Source of the DNA: an uncultured bacterium
GTDB taxonomy: Bacteria > Cyanobacteriota > Vampirovibrionia > Gastranaerophilales > Gastranaerophilaceae
Length of the DNA: 64,000 bases
Direction: 5' to 3'
NCBI GenBank assembly: GCA_949292175.1
Contig: CASEYJ010000004.1
Span: forward strand, 1 to 64,000
The notes below the pieces were generated by a model that did no database searches, was not told the DNA's origin, and worked only from the letters and a program-made list of their open reading frames with translations. This document shows, piece by piece, positions 1 through 7,372 of this stretch; within the stretch, counting starts at the first letter, position 1, and every line of letters starts with the position of its first letter. The position numbers and the translations under genes are program-made.

Positions 1-31
1 AAAAAACCACTCATTTCTGAGTGGGTCGTTT
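1..31. terminator. bidirectional intrinsic terminator
   Basis: A perfect 7-bp stem (7-13 pairing with 18-24, loop TTTC) is flanked by six A on the left and a GTCGTTTT tail on the right. The minus-strand reading gives the better U-tract. It presumably ends a gene lying outside the left edge. Confidence 0.65.
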
Positions 32-78
32 TCTGCATCCTAATGGTCTCTTTTAGTGTTTATTATTTAGGAGTTTAT

Positions 79-189
79 ATGTTTTTGGGGTTAATGAATC
101 TATTTATATTTAGTGTTTCGACTACACTTAAATCTTATGTACTTATTATTGCATGGAAGATTTTAAATGTCAACAATATGTTTTTATGA
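79..189 (+). CDS. candidate 36-aa hydrophobic peptide
   Basis: A short open frame starts at ATG 79 and is preceded by an AGGAG five bases upstream, a good ribosome binding site. The predicted peptide is hydrophobic and rich in Leu, Ile, Phe and Val, with a few polar residues and no long charged stretch, so it could be a single membrane-spanning peptide. There is no recognised family. In AT-rich DNA hydrophobic frames of this size occur by chance, so the Shine-Dalgarno is the main support. A type I toxin-like peptide is one possibility but nothing proves it. Confidence 0.25.
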   Translation: MFLGLMNLFIFSVSTTLKSYVLIIAWKILNVNNMFL

Positions 190-210
190 AAATTCTAAAA
201 AATTTAAAAA

Positions 211-282
211 ACGCCCATATAGTGTAGTTTCTACACTTTACAAAAGTTAACATTTGTGTTTATACAAATAAATTGTGGGCAT
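211..282 (+). other. possible structured RNA segment in a 220-bp gene-free stretch
   Basis: A closing stem GCCCA (213-217) with TGGGC (276-280) encloses a perfect 7-bp hairpin (221-227 with 231-237, loop TTT) and a 6-bp hairpin (252-257 with 264-269). Together they would fold as a small multibranch structure in a transcript running toward the gene at 412. No known riboswitch class is recognised. The rest of 190-360 shows only AT-rich sequence. Confidence 0.25.
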
Positions 283-360
283 GATATATATACATGTAAT
301 ATCCTTCTATATATTAAGTTTTGTAAAACACCACTACACATAATTAGCAATTTTGAGAGA

Positions 361-380
361 TTTATATACTTTATATATAC
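361..380 (+). promoter_or_regulatory. inverted-repeat promoter/operator, copy 1
   Basis: TATATA-CTTTA-TATATA (363-379) lies 31 bases before the ATG at 412 and is followed by C, G/A and AGAGA. Nearly the same block (one mismatch over about 23 nt) occurs at 63837-63860, before the last gene of the window. The right half-site could serve as the -10 hexamer. Confidence 0.5.
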
Positions 381-411
381 GAGAGATATAAAGGAAACTG
401 AAGGAAAAATC

Positions 412-705
412 ATGGGATACGATGATCAACAAGGTATAGGCGCAATAAGTCGAGTTAGATATACAGACTCCAGGGATGTATCTTCAGCATACATGACCAG
501 CCAAATAAGCATGCCAAATTACGATAACAGAACATTTGGAATGGCAAACGTAGCAATGAAGGTTAACGATGCTATGGGTGTTTCTAAAGGCATGGATGGC
601 ATTATTAAAAACTATGACCTCGTATCTGACTATAATCAGGGCGGAATGAGCAGATTCTTTGGATATAACAGCCCGCAAAATGTATCATTCTTTTCAATAG
701 GTTAA
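412..705 (+). CDS. small uncharacterised protein, 97 aa
   Basis: Function not recognised. The start at 412 is chosen because AAGGAAAAATC immediately precedes it; a longer frame from 256 would encode a Cys/Ile-rich stretch unlike protein and would swallow the promoter at 361-380. The product is polar, rich in Met, Gly, Asn, Ser and Tyr, with no signal peptide, no membrane segment and no obvious motif. It lies 9 bp upstream of another small protein gene and is probably cotranscribed with it. Its promoter resembles that of the gene at 63879, suggesting shared regulation of a set of small lineage-specific proteins. Confidence 0.7.
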   Translation: MGYDDQQGIGAISRVRYTDSRDVSSAYMTSQISMPNYDNRTFGMANVAMKVNDAMGVSKGMDGIIKNYDLVSDYNQGGMSRFFGYNSPQNVSFFSIG

Positions 706-714
706 GGAGCAACG

Positions 715-966
715 ATGTTTCAGCTAAACGGAATTACAATGCAACCAAAAATTGGAACAAACTTCGCAGCACAATATGGCGAAGCAAATTCCGCTACTGC
801 TGCATCTACAATGGCAAATGTAAGTTCTCCTTCAGCTCAAAGCTACAATATAGATAAGGTTACAGCAAATATGGATGCTTCAAAGTTAGCAGAAAACCTT
901 GCAAGATATGATACTGCACAAGCTGCACCGATGCCAAAAACCGCAACAAGAGAATGGATTGCATAA
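715..966 (+). CDS. small Ala/Ser-rich uncharacterised protein, 83 aa
   Basis: Function not recognised. The ATG at 715 follows AAGGAG by five bases, so the start is secure, and the gene is 9 bp downstream of the 97-aa protein gene. The product has low complexity, rich in Ala, Ser, Thr, Asn and Met, and is predicted to be helical in its middle part. It lacks Cys, a signal peptide or a membrane segment. The 72 bases after its stop contain no clear terminator hairpin, so transcription may run into the next gene at 1039. Confidence 0.65.
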   Translation: MFQLNGITMQPKIGTNFAAQYGEANSATAASTMANVSSPSAQSYNIDKVTANMDASKLAENLARYDTAQAAPMPKTATREWIA

Positions 967-1038
967 TACTTTATTAAGTTTTATTAAGATTTTATTTTTT
1001 GAGAGCAATTCTAAAAATTCACCCCCTTTAAAGGAAAT

Positions 1039-1686
1039 ATGATAAACAATATTTCTTTTAATCCAAATTTATACGCATACAAACCTCAAGCAAAAGCAAC
1101 TACACCAAGCTTCACAGGAGGCGTACAAACACTTACACATACAAATATCGGCAGCTGTTTGGAAGGTTACATAGGCAAAATCAGAGTTAGAAGTGCTTCT
1201 GACGGTCAAGAACGTTTCCTAAATGTATTTAAAAAATATATTGATCGCAACGCCGAAAACTATTCAATAAGAAATGACAACAATGACTTGGTTGGAGAAG
1301 TTGATATTTTCATCAGAAAATTTCAACCCGGAAGCTATGATACCGTTGAACACTCAACAGATCCAAGTCACGTGTTTGTAGATAATTTAAGGAACTATTC
1401 AAACCCAGAAACGCCTTACTACAAAGCCGGACTTGAATATATGAAAGATATTGGAACTCGCCTATTACAAATTGCACAGAGAAGAAGTGATGAAGCCATG
1501 TGTATGGGAAACATTAAACTTATCGCAAAAAACGAATCTAAGAACTGGTACAAAAATGTTATAGGAATGGTTGAAGAATTTCCGCCAATGCCAAGCAACT
1601 TCAGATTTAATTTCAGAAACCCTAATAGTATGATTTTACCACCGCACAACAAAGAACCACTCTCAAGATTACAAGGCGGACTATAA
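1039..1686 (+). CDS. FT-motif protein with weak acetyltransferase-like C-terminus, 215 aa
   Basis: AAAGGAAAT gives a Shine-Dalgarno just before the ATG. The N-terminus is Pro/Thr-rich and carries the sequence PSFTGG near residue 25, a short motif echoed in proteins encoded at 56570, 57183 and 59541. From about residue 130 to 180 the order IGTRLL, a helix, IKLIAKN, NWYKN and GM resembles the acetyl-CoA loop and following strand of GNAT acetyltransferases, although the pyrophosphate loop is not canonical. A diverged GNAT fold is therefore an inference only. Its 3' end overlaps the convergent PHP gene by 6 bp, with no terminator between them. Confidence 0.6.
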   Translation: MINNISFNPNLYAYKPQAKATTPSFTGGVQTLTHTNIGSCLEGYIGKIRVRSASDGQERFLNVFKKYIDRNAENYSIRNDNNDLVGEVDIFIRKFQPGSYDTVEHSTDPSHVFVDNLRNYSNPETPYYKAGLEYMKDIGTRLLQIAQRRSDEAMCMGNIKLIAKNESKNWYKNVIGMVEEFPPMPSNFRFNFRNPNSMILPPHNKEPLSRLQGGL

Positions 1687-2316
1687 ATTTTTCTTATGTA
1701 AATCTGTCCCGCCGGTCTTAATCAGACCATACTTATCTGCCAATTTTTCTATGTGATGAGCCGTTCTAAATTTAATAATTCCCCTATGTCTTTTATACGG
1801 ATAATAAACTTCCAATCCGTCCAATCCGTAAGAAATCAACTTTCTGACAAATCTATCCATACTTAAAGCCCAACAACAAGCAGGATGCGCAAGAACAGCA
1901 ATTCCTCCGGCATTATGGATTGCATCAATAAGTTTTCTTATATTTCTTGTTGAAAAAATCCTAACCATATCAGCTTCAGTTTCCTTTTTAGTCTTTGCGC
2001 AAAAACTTTGAAGCTCTTTATTATGCACATCAACACCGTAACCTAAAAGATGCATAAACACATACCCGCACCAAACATCGAATTCAATTGCAGGAATAAC
2101 AATATTATTATCCAAAATATTAGTTTTTAAATATGCATCAAGGGTATTATGATCACATATTGCAATTGCTTTATACCCTTTATCCACGGCCTGAGAAACA
2201 ATATCCTCTGCATCGGCAAGTCCATCCGAAAATGTTGTGTGGATATGTAAATTCACACGTTTCTGGGTAAAATCTTCTTTTGTAAATGAGTTTATAATCT
2301 CTTTGTAATTAGTCAT
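1681..2316 (-). CDS. PHP-domain metal-dependent phosphoesterase, 211 aa
   Basis: PHP family hydrolases use a cluster of His, Asp and Glu residues to bind two or three metals and cleave phosphoesters. The expected motifs are present in order: HIHTTFSDG near the N-terminus, CDHNT about 30 residues later, AIEFD, HPA in the middle and GGTDLH close to the C-terminus. The protein ends shortly after that last motif, making it shorter than YciV-type nucleotide phosphatases (about 280 aa) but with all motifs intact. A TTG start further upstream is possible; the ATG at 2316 is preferred because a TATAAT lies at 2347-2352. The substrate is not deducible. Confidence 0.85.
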   Translation of the reverse strand: MTNYKEIINSFTKEDFTQKRVNLHIHTTFSDGLADAEDIVSQAVDKGYKAIAICDHNTLDAYLKTNILDNNIVIPAIEFDVWCGYVFMHLLGYGVDVHNKELQSFCAKTKKETEADMVRIFSTRNIRKLIDAIHNAGGIAVLAHPACCWALSMDRFVRKLISYGLDGLEVYYPYKRHRGIIKFRTAHHIEKLADKYGLIKTGGTDLHKKNL

Positions 2317-2346
2317 TGTTTTTTTAATTTTATTTGTAATAAAATA

Positions 2347-2352
2347 ATTATA
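2347..2352 (-). promoter_or_regulatory. -10 hexamer for the PHP gene
   Basis: TATAAT on the minus strand lies 30 bases before the ATG at 2316. No convincing -35 is visible at 16-18 bp. Confidence 0.4.
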
Positions 2353-2379
2353 CAATAAAAACCAATATATGGAGACTTT

Positions 2380-3351
2380 ATGGCAAAGATAAAAGTAGAA
2401 GATAATATGGTCTGGGTAGTACTTGCAGCAATCAGAATGTATAGTGCAAACTTCTTAAAATTTTGCGCCTATATGGCATTCCCTGTATTAGGACAAGTCT
2501 TGGGACTTGCTTTAATATTTGGATTAGCTAGTTTGTACACCTACTATCTTCCTGAACTTGCCATGAAATATGATGTTCTGAAAGACATGTCTACCATAGT
2601 TCTTTCTATTATTGTAATCATCATCCCAGGTCTTTTAATTTTCATGAAAGCCTTCTGGGATTACCTTGTAGCTTATGGAGCGTTAAATTCGATTACAGAA
2701 GGATTTTTAAGCTCAGGAAGAATTTATGACTTTCCGGCTCATAATGAAACCGTAACAAGACGCTCAATACAATACATTGGTTTATGGCTTTTATATTCAA
2801 TATTTTGGTTAATCACATTTATACCATTTTTCTGGGTTGTAGGAGCATTCTTCTTTATTTATTTCATACTAATATTCCAAGTATTCTCATTTGAACCTAA
2901 TGAAACACCTGCCGGCTGTTTCAAAAGAAGTTTTGAAATAATAAGAGGAAACAGCGTTAGAACTCTATTAATATTGATTGCAATCGGCACAGTTACAATG
3001 CTTTTTATACAAGGTGTTTCTGTCATATTTGATTTTGCAAAACTAACAAACCTACTTTCCGGATTTTTCGAATCAACACTTGTTAATTATGTTCCAATCG
3101 ACAATATAAATGACGTAATGCTTCGCATTAACTCTTCATTTGACTTAATAACACCAACAAAAGTTGCTAATGCTTTTGTTTATCAAATAGTCACATTCAT
3201 AGTAGCAGGATTAACGCTTCCTTTGAGAAGTATATGTTGGGCTCTATGGTACAAAGCTCTTACTGAGAATAAACCATCATCAGGAAAAAGAAAATCAAAA
3301 CAACTTGATCCTGAAATAATAGACAGAGCAACAAGGAAATATCGAGATTAA
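2380..3351 (+). CDS. polytopic membrane protein, 323 aa
   Basis: Start ATG follows GGAG at a good distance. The product has about six hydrophobic segments: near residues 28-60, 78-105, 133-175 (two closely spaced), 195-220 and 265-290. The C-terminal tail is basic and cytoplasmic-looking. No transporter or enzyme signature is recognised; the layout resembles general membrane proteins of the glycerophosphoryl-diester/DUF4013-like kind but that is not a firm match. It is followed after 2 bp by a zinc-ribbon gene and then rph, forming an operon. The divergent PHP gene shares the short upstream region. Confidence 0.75.
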   Translation: MAKIKVEDNMVWVVLAAIRMYSANFLKFCAYMAFPVLGQVLGLALIFGLASLYTYYLPELAMKYDVLKDMSTIVLSIIVIIIPGLLIFMKAFWDYLVAYGALNSITEGFLSSGRIYDFPAHNETVTRRSIQYIGLWLLYSIFWLITFIPFFWVVGAFFFIYFILIFQVFSFEPNETPAGCFKRSFEIIRGNSVRTLLILIAIGTVTMLFIQGVSVIFDFAKLTNLLSGFFESTLVNYVPIDNINDVMLRINSSFDLITPTKVANAFVYQIVTFIVAGLTLPLRSICWALWYKALTENKPSSGKRKSKQLDPEIIDRATRKYRD

Positions 3352-3353
3352 AA

Positions 3354-3578
3354 ATGTTTATCTGTAAAAACTGTAAATCTGTAGATAAATTTGAACTAAT
3401 GTTCTCTCCGGAATACCATGGTGAAAAACGCTTTGAACAAACGTATAACAAGAAAAATGAATTACAAATTTCAGTTGATGGCTACACATTTATTCCGGAT
3501 TTACAATTCATGAATGAACATGCCGTATGCAGATACTGCGGACAAATTTACATGTGGGATTACGATTACAAGGAATGA
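3354..3578 (+). CDS. small zinc-ribbon protein, 74 aa
   Basis: Two CxxC pairs, CKNC at the N-terminus and CRYC near residue 59, are the usual ligand set of a zinc ribbon; nothing else is recognisable. The segment between them is polar with aromatic residues, and the C-terminus is acidic. The gene starts 2 bp after the membrane protein stop codon and ends 10 bp before rph, so it is translated from the same mRNA. It could be an accessory or nucleic-acid-binding factor, but its role is unknown. Confidence 0.7.
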   Translation: MFICKNCKSVDKFELMFSPEYHGEKRFEQTYNKKNELQISVDGYTFIPDLQFMNEHAVCRYCGQIYMWDYDYKE

Positions 3579-3588
3579 GGAATAAGAG

Positions 3589-4290
3589 ATGAGAAAAGAC
3601 AGAAAAAATAACGAATTAAGAAAAATAAATTTTATAAAAGACTTTACTAAAAACGCAATGGGCTCAGTTTTGGTAGAATTTGGCGATACAAGAGTAATAA
3701 CAACAGCCACAGTAGAAGAAGGAAAGCCAAAATGGATGGATAAAGAAGATCCAAGAGGCTGGTTAACTGCGGAATACTCTCTTCTGCCATCTTCAACAAA
3801 TACAAGATGTCAACGAGAAAGAACCAAAATTTCCGGTAGAACTCAAGAAATTCAACGTCTTATAGGCAGAAGCTTGAGAGCTTGCATTGATTTAGAAAAA
3901 ATTCCAGATTTGACAATAACAATTGATGCAGATGTAATTCAAGCTGATGGAGGAACAAGAACTGCGAGCATTTGCGGGGGTTATCTTGCACTAAAAATTG
4001 CAGTAGAAAAGTTACTAAAAGAAGGTAAAATCAAAGAAAACCCTATAATAGAACCTGTTGCAGCAATTTCAGCAGGAATAATAGATAACGAAGTCAGATT
4101 AGACTTAAATTATGAAGAAGATTCTCACGCAAGAGTTGACAGTAATATTGTATTAACAAAAAGCGGCAAGATTATAGAATTTCAAACAACAGCAGAGGGT
4201 GAACCATACGAATACGAACAGATGCTACAAATTTTCAATACCGCAAAAGACGGCATAAATAAAATAATTGAAATATACGAAACAATTTAG
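3589..4290 (+). CDS. rph: ribonuclease PH
   Basis: RNase PH is a phosphorolytic 3'-5' exoribonuclease that trims tRNA precursors. The 233-aa product is full length for the family and shows the PH-core features: MGSVLVEFGDTRV near residue 25, GWLTAEYSLLPSS, the arginine-rich SGRTQEIQRLIGRSLRA helix involved in phosphate/tRNA handling, and DADVIQADGGTRTAS, which is diagnostic. A GAGG-type Shine-Dalgarno precedes the ATG. It is last in the operon with the membrane protein and zinc ribbon. A promoter for the next gene overlaps its final codons. Confidence 0.95.
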   Translation: MRKDRKNNELRKINFIKDFTKNAMGSVLVEFGDTRVITTATVEEGKPKWMDKEDPRGWLTAEYSLLPSSTNTRCQRERTKISGRTQEIQRLIGRSLRACIDLEKIPDLTITIDADVIQADGGTRTASICGGYLALKIAVEKLLKEGKIKENPIIEPVAAISAGIIDNEVRLDLNYEEDSHARVDSNIVLTKSGKIIEFQTTAEGEPYEYEQMLQIFNTAKDGINKIIEIYETI

Positions 4291-4296
4291 TATAAT
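4268..4296 (+). promoter_or_regulatory. sigma-70-type promoter for the coiled-coil pair
   Basis: TTGAAA (4268-4273), a 17-bp spacer and TATAAT (4291-4296) overlap the last codons of rph, with a 5' leader of about 20 nt and AAAGGAAGG before the ATG at 4324. Confidence 0.75.
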
Positions 4297-4323
4297 GTAG
4301 GCAAGAAGAAGAAAGGAAGGGTT

Positions 4324-4710
4324 ATGAAAAAATTCTTAACAGCAGCCATTGCTTTTAGTGTTATGAGTGCGCCTGCAGTATTTGCTGCAACAACAAGCGA
4401 AACAAACACAACTTACACTGAACAGTTTATTCAAAAACACACTCAAAGATTAATTGATGCAGAGAAAAAGCTTCAAGAAAAGCAACAACAAAACGAAGAA
4501 CAACAAAAAGCTCAACAAGAAGCTTGGGAACAAAAAAAGCTTGAACTACAAAAACAACACGAAGAAAATGTAAATTCGTGGAACCAGAAAAAACAAGATT
4601 GGGAAAAACAGCAACAAGCAAAACAAGCTGAAAACGAAAAAAACAAGCAAGAATTTCAAAAGAAATTAGAAAAGAAAAAACAAGCTTGGCAAGAATTAAT
4701 GTCAGAATAA
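4324..4710 (+). CDS. secreted Gln/Lys/Glu-rich coiled-coil protein, 128 aa
   Basis: The N-terminus is a classical signal peptide (MKK, hydrophobic core, cleavage likely after VFA-A near residue 22). The mature part is almost wholly a charged alpha-helix rich in Gln, Lys and Glu, typical of a long coiled coil, and ends in KKKQAWQELMS. The downstream protein ends in the closely similar KKQAWRELFS, so the two are paralogs or partners. No enzyme motif exists. A periplasmic or surface structural role is an inference from composition and export. Confidence 0.8.
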   Translation: MKKFLTAAIAFSVMSAPAVFAATTSETNTTYTEQFIQKHTQRLIDAEKKLQEKQQQNEEQQKAQQEAWEQKKLELQKQHEENVNSWNQKKQDWEKQQQAKQAENEKNKQEFQKKLEKKKQAWQELMSE

Positions 4711-4726
4711 TTAAAGGAGTATAGTT

Positions 4727-5044
4727 ATGAAAAAAACATTAATATTGTTAATGGCAGCTGCAATTATGTCAGTAGGAGCAGCTTATTCTGCAGAAGGTCC
4801 TATTTCAAGCTGGTTAAACAGAACATCATCTAACGTTTCTAAGAAGGAACAATCTGCATACCAAAAATCGCAAGCAAGGAAACAAGCTGCACAAAAGAAA
4901 AAAGCTGAAGCTAAGAAAAAACAAGCTCAAAGAGAAAAAGAGTTAGCTGCAAAGAAAGCTGAAAGAGCTAGAAAACAAGCTGAACGTAAAAAAAGAGTTG
5001 AACAGAAAAAGCAAGCTTGGAGAGAATTATTTTCAAAGGACTAA
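4727..5044 (+). CDS. secreted Lys/Ala-rich coiled-coil protein, 105 aa
   Basis: A signal peptide spans about residues 1-21 (cleavage likely after YSA). The mature protein starts with a short Ser-rich segment and then becomes a strongly basic Lys/Ala/Arg/Gln helix. It shares the KQAW(Q/R)EL(M/F)S ending with the upstream protein but is far more basic, so the two could associate through charge complementarity or alternatively bind acidic envelope polymers. An AAGGAG site and a 16-bp gap link it to the upstream gene. A bidirectional terminator follows. Confidence 0.8.
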   Translation: MKKTLILLMAAAIMSVGAAYSAEGPISSWLNRTSSNVSKKEQSAYQKSQARKQAAQKKKAEAKKKQAQREKELAAKKAERARKQAERKKRVEQKKQAWRELFSKD

Positions 5045-5056
5045 TAAATAAAAAAT

Positions 5057-5088
5057 AAAAAGGATTGAGAAAACTCTCAATCCTTTTT
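5057..5088. terminator. bidirectional intrinsic terminator
   Basis: A 13-bp perfect stem (5057-5069 with 5076-5088, loop AAAACT), with A-rich and T-rich flanks, lies between convergent genes. Its right edge includes part of the stop codon of the minus-strand gene. Confidence 0.9.
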
Positions 5089-5698
5089 ATTTATACAAAT
5101 CTTGAATATTTTCGATACCGCCTTTTTCGACTGGTAAACAGTACGTTATATTGGTATGGAAATAGTAAGACCCGCCTTCGTTTTTCATAATTAACATTGT
5201 AAATAAATCTTCTCCTGCATTATTTGGCGGCTTGGGCCCATTCACATCAACTGCAAAAAATGGAGTTCTTTTGGCAGATTCAGTATTAAACACAATAATA
5301 CTACTTCCATTATCAAGAACAAAAACATCATTTTTGTTATCAATCATGGTTTTAGAAAACCCTACACACTCAGGTTTCGTTGTATAGCTTTTATAAGACG
5401 CAACACAGCCCTTTTCTAACCCTTTACCATGACAATATTTTTTAATTTTCATATTACTTATAAAATTTCGATAAAATTCATCACAACCCGAAACATCAGC
5501 TTCTCCTGATGCAGAATAATAACAACCGGTACTCTCAGACATTTCCATAACAGTTTTTTGCAATACATTTGAATAAAATGTATAAATATTTCTAAACTGA
5601 TTTTTCATTTCTTTTTCTTTAACTTTGGTAAATGCACTAACCGATCCAACGGAAACTACTCCCAAAAATATACAAAATAATATAATAAGACGTTTCAT
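5087..5698 (-). CDS. secreted pilin-like protein, 203 aa
   Basis: The N-terminus is a signal peptide or anchor (residues 1-22, ending VSA-F) followed by an amphipathic helix rich in Lys and Gln. Cys residues pair up in the central part. The C-terminal region, with a strand IIVFNT, then FAVDVNG, PPN, GEDLFTMLI and a final Cys, resembles the globular domain of the minor prepilin-like proteins common in this lineage, but the usual GFTL-E prepilin cleavage motif is absent. It may be a pilin-derived periplasmic protein. Its start overlaps the ilvB stop by one base (TAATG), indicating translational coupling. Confidence 0.6.
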   Translation of the reverse strand: MKRLIILFCIFLGVVSVGSVSAFTKVKEKEMKNQFRNIYTFYSNVLQKTVMEMSESTGCYYSASGEADVSGCDEFYRNFISNMKIKKYCHGKGLEKGCVASYKSYTTKPECVGFSKTMIDNKNDVFVLDNGSSIIVFNTESAKRTPFFAVDVNGPKPPNNAGEDLFTMLIMKNEGGSYYFHTNITYCLPVEKGGIENIQDLYK

Positions 5699-7344
5699 TA
5701 AACTACTTCCATAGGCTCCACTACAAAATCAATAATAACCGGTTTATTATTTGAAAATGCAAACTCAAGAGAGTTTTGAACTTCCTCAAATTTTTCGACT
5801 CTTAAAGCATCAATACCATAAGCATCCGCAAGTTTTACAAAATCGGGATTAGAAATTTTTGTCTCAGAATACCTTCCTCCAAAACCCTTCTGCTGTAATT
5901 GTCTAACCATACCAAGATAACCGTTATTAAGAATAAAAATCTTCAACGGAAGATTATAATCTTTTATAGTTGCAAGCTCTTGCTCATTCATCTGAAACGA
6001 GCCGTCACCGGCAATACATATAACCTTCTCCCCTCCTAAAGCGATAGAAGCTCCAATAGCCGCAGGCAATCCAAACCCCATAGTTCCTGAACCTCCTGAG
6101 GTTAAGAATTTTCGAGGAGAAGCAAATTTGTAATTTTGAGCCGTCCAAAGCTGATGCTGACCGACTTCAGTTGTAACAACATAGTCTTCATCTTTTGTAT
6201 AATCGTAAATCGCCTTAACCACCTCAAACGAGTGCAATCTTTCAGAAATCTTTTTATTTTTCTGGTTAAGTGACTTCAACTTTACAGCCTCTTCAAGCCA
6301 ATCTGAATAATTGACAAAACCACTTCCGGATTGGATTTCCGACACCATTTTTGATAAAATATTCTTCGCATCTCCTACAATAGAAGAATAAGCCTTAATA
6401 TTCCTTGAAATTTCATTTTGATTTATATCAAGCTGAATAAACTTACGCTCCAATTCTCCATTTGGGAAACAACAGGTAATTCTATCATTAAATCTTGCCC
6501 CAATAGAAAATATTAAATCAGAATTTCTCAAAACCTGATTTGCAGAAGGTGAACCAAAAATTCCAATCATACCCAAGTAATTTTCATCATCTTGAGGATA
6601 AGTTCCAAGAGCCATCATCGTACTCACTACCGGTACATTTAACAATTTTACCAACTTAAACAACTCTTTTTCAGCATAACCCGAAACAATCCCCCCGCCA
6701 GCAACTATCACAGGACGTTTTGCTCTCAAAATTTCTTCAACAACCTGAGATACATCACCTTGATACTCGGAAGAAACTTCTCCACTAGGAAGTTTTTTAT
6801 TTTTAAAGTTACAACTTTCCGTAAAAACATTCTTAGCCATATCCACAACGACAGGCCCCTGTTTACCTGACATTGCACACTCAAAAGCTTTAACAAGAGT
6901 TTTTTCCAGATTTTCCACAGAAGTAACCTGAAACGTAGCCTTTGTACAAGTTCTTGTTATATCAACAATATTAACCTCTTGAAACGCATCCTTCCCTATA
7001 AGCGAAGCGAAAACCTGACCCGTCAAAACTACCAGAGGATATCCGTCCAAATAAGCATTTGCAATCCCTGAAACAGTATTAGAAGCTCCAGGCCCTGAAG
7101 TCACAAGAACAACCCCGCATTTTCCAGAAACTCTGGCATACCCCTCAGCAGCATGAACAGCAGCCTGCTCATGACGAACGAGATAATGTTTTATATCCCT
7201 CTGCCCGAAAAGCTCATCATAAATACTCAAAACAATACCCCCAGGGTAGCCAAAAATACATTCAACGCCAAGATTTTTCAAAGTCTCAACAATAATTTTT
7301 GCACCGGTTAATGTATTAGTTTTTTCAGCACTTAAAACTGACAT
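5698..7344 (-). CDS. ilvB: acetolactate synthase large subunit
   Basis: This thiamine-diphosphate enzyme condenses two pyruvates into 2-acetolactate, or pyruvate with 2-oxobutyrate, for branched amino acid synthesis. The 548-aa product has the three expected domains: N-terminal Pyr domain with the proton-relaying Glu in RHEQAAVHAAEGYAR, a central FAD/rossmann-type domain, and a C-terminal PP domain with the metal/TPP motif GDGSF...NN. The start at 7344 is fixed by AAAGGAG seven bases upstream; an upstream in-frame extension would overlap the M16 gene. No regulatory subunit (ilvH) is adjacent, so the enzyme may act alone or partner elsewhere. Confidence 0.92.
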   Translation of the reverse strand: MSVLSAEKTNTLTGAKIIVETLKNLGVECIFGYPGGIVLSIYDELFGQRDIKHYLVRHEQAAVHAAEGYARVSGKCGVVLVTSGPGASNTVSGIANAYLDGYPLVVLTGQVFASLIGKDAFQEVNIVDITRTCTKATFQVTSVENLEKTLVKAFECAMSGKQGPVVVDMAKNVFTESCNFKNKKLPSGEVSSEYQGDVSQVVEEILRAKRPVIVAGGGIVSGYAEKELFKLVKLLNVPVVSTMMALGTYPQDDENYLGMIGIFGSPSANQVLRNSDLIFSIGARFNDRITCCFPNGELERKFIQLDINQNEISRNIKAYSSIVGDAKNILSKMVSEIQSGSGFVNYSDWLEEAVKLKSLNQKNKKISERLHSFEVVKAIYDYTKDEDYVVTTEVGQHQLWTAQNYKFASPRKFLTSGGSGTMGFGLPAAIGASIALGGEKVICIAGDGSFQMNEQELATIKDYNLPLKIFILNNGYLGMVRQLQQKGFGGRYSETKISNPDFVKLADAYGIDALRVEKFEEVQNSLEFAFSNNKPVIIDFVVEPMEVV

Positions 7345-7372
7345 TTCAGACTCCTTTGACCGCCAAAACGGA

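Noticed and set aside
256-411. N-terminal extension of the first small protein gene
   Set aside because: The extension would read through the shared inverted-repeat promoter and lacks protein-like composition; the ATG at 412 has the ribosome site.
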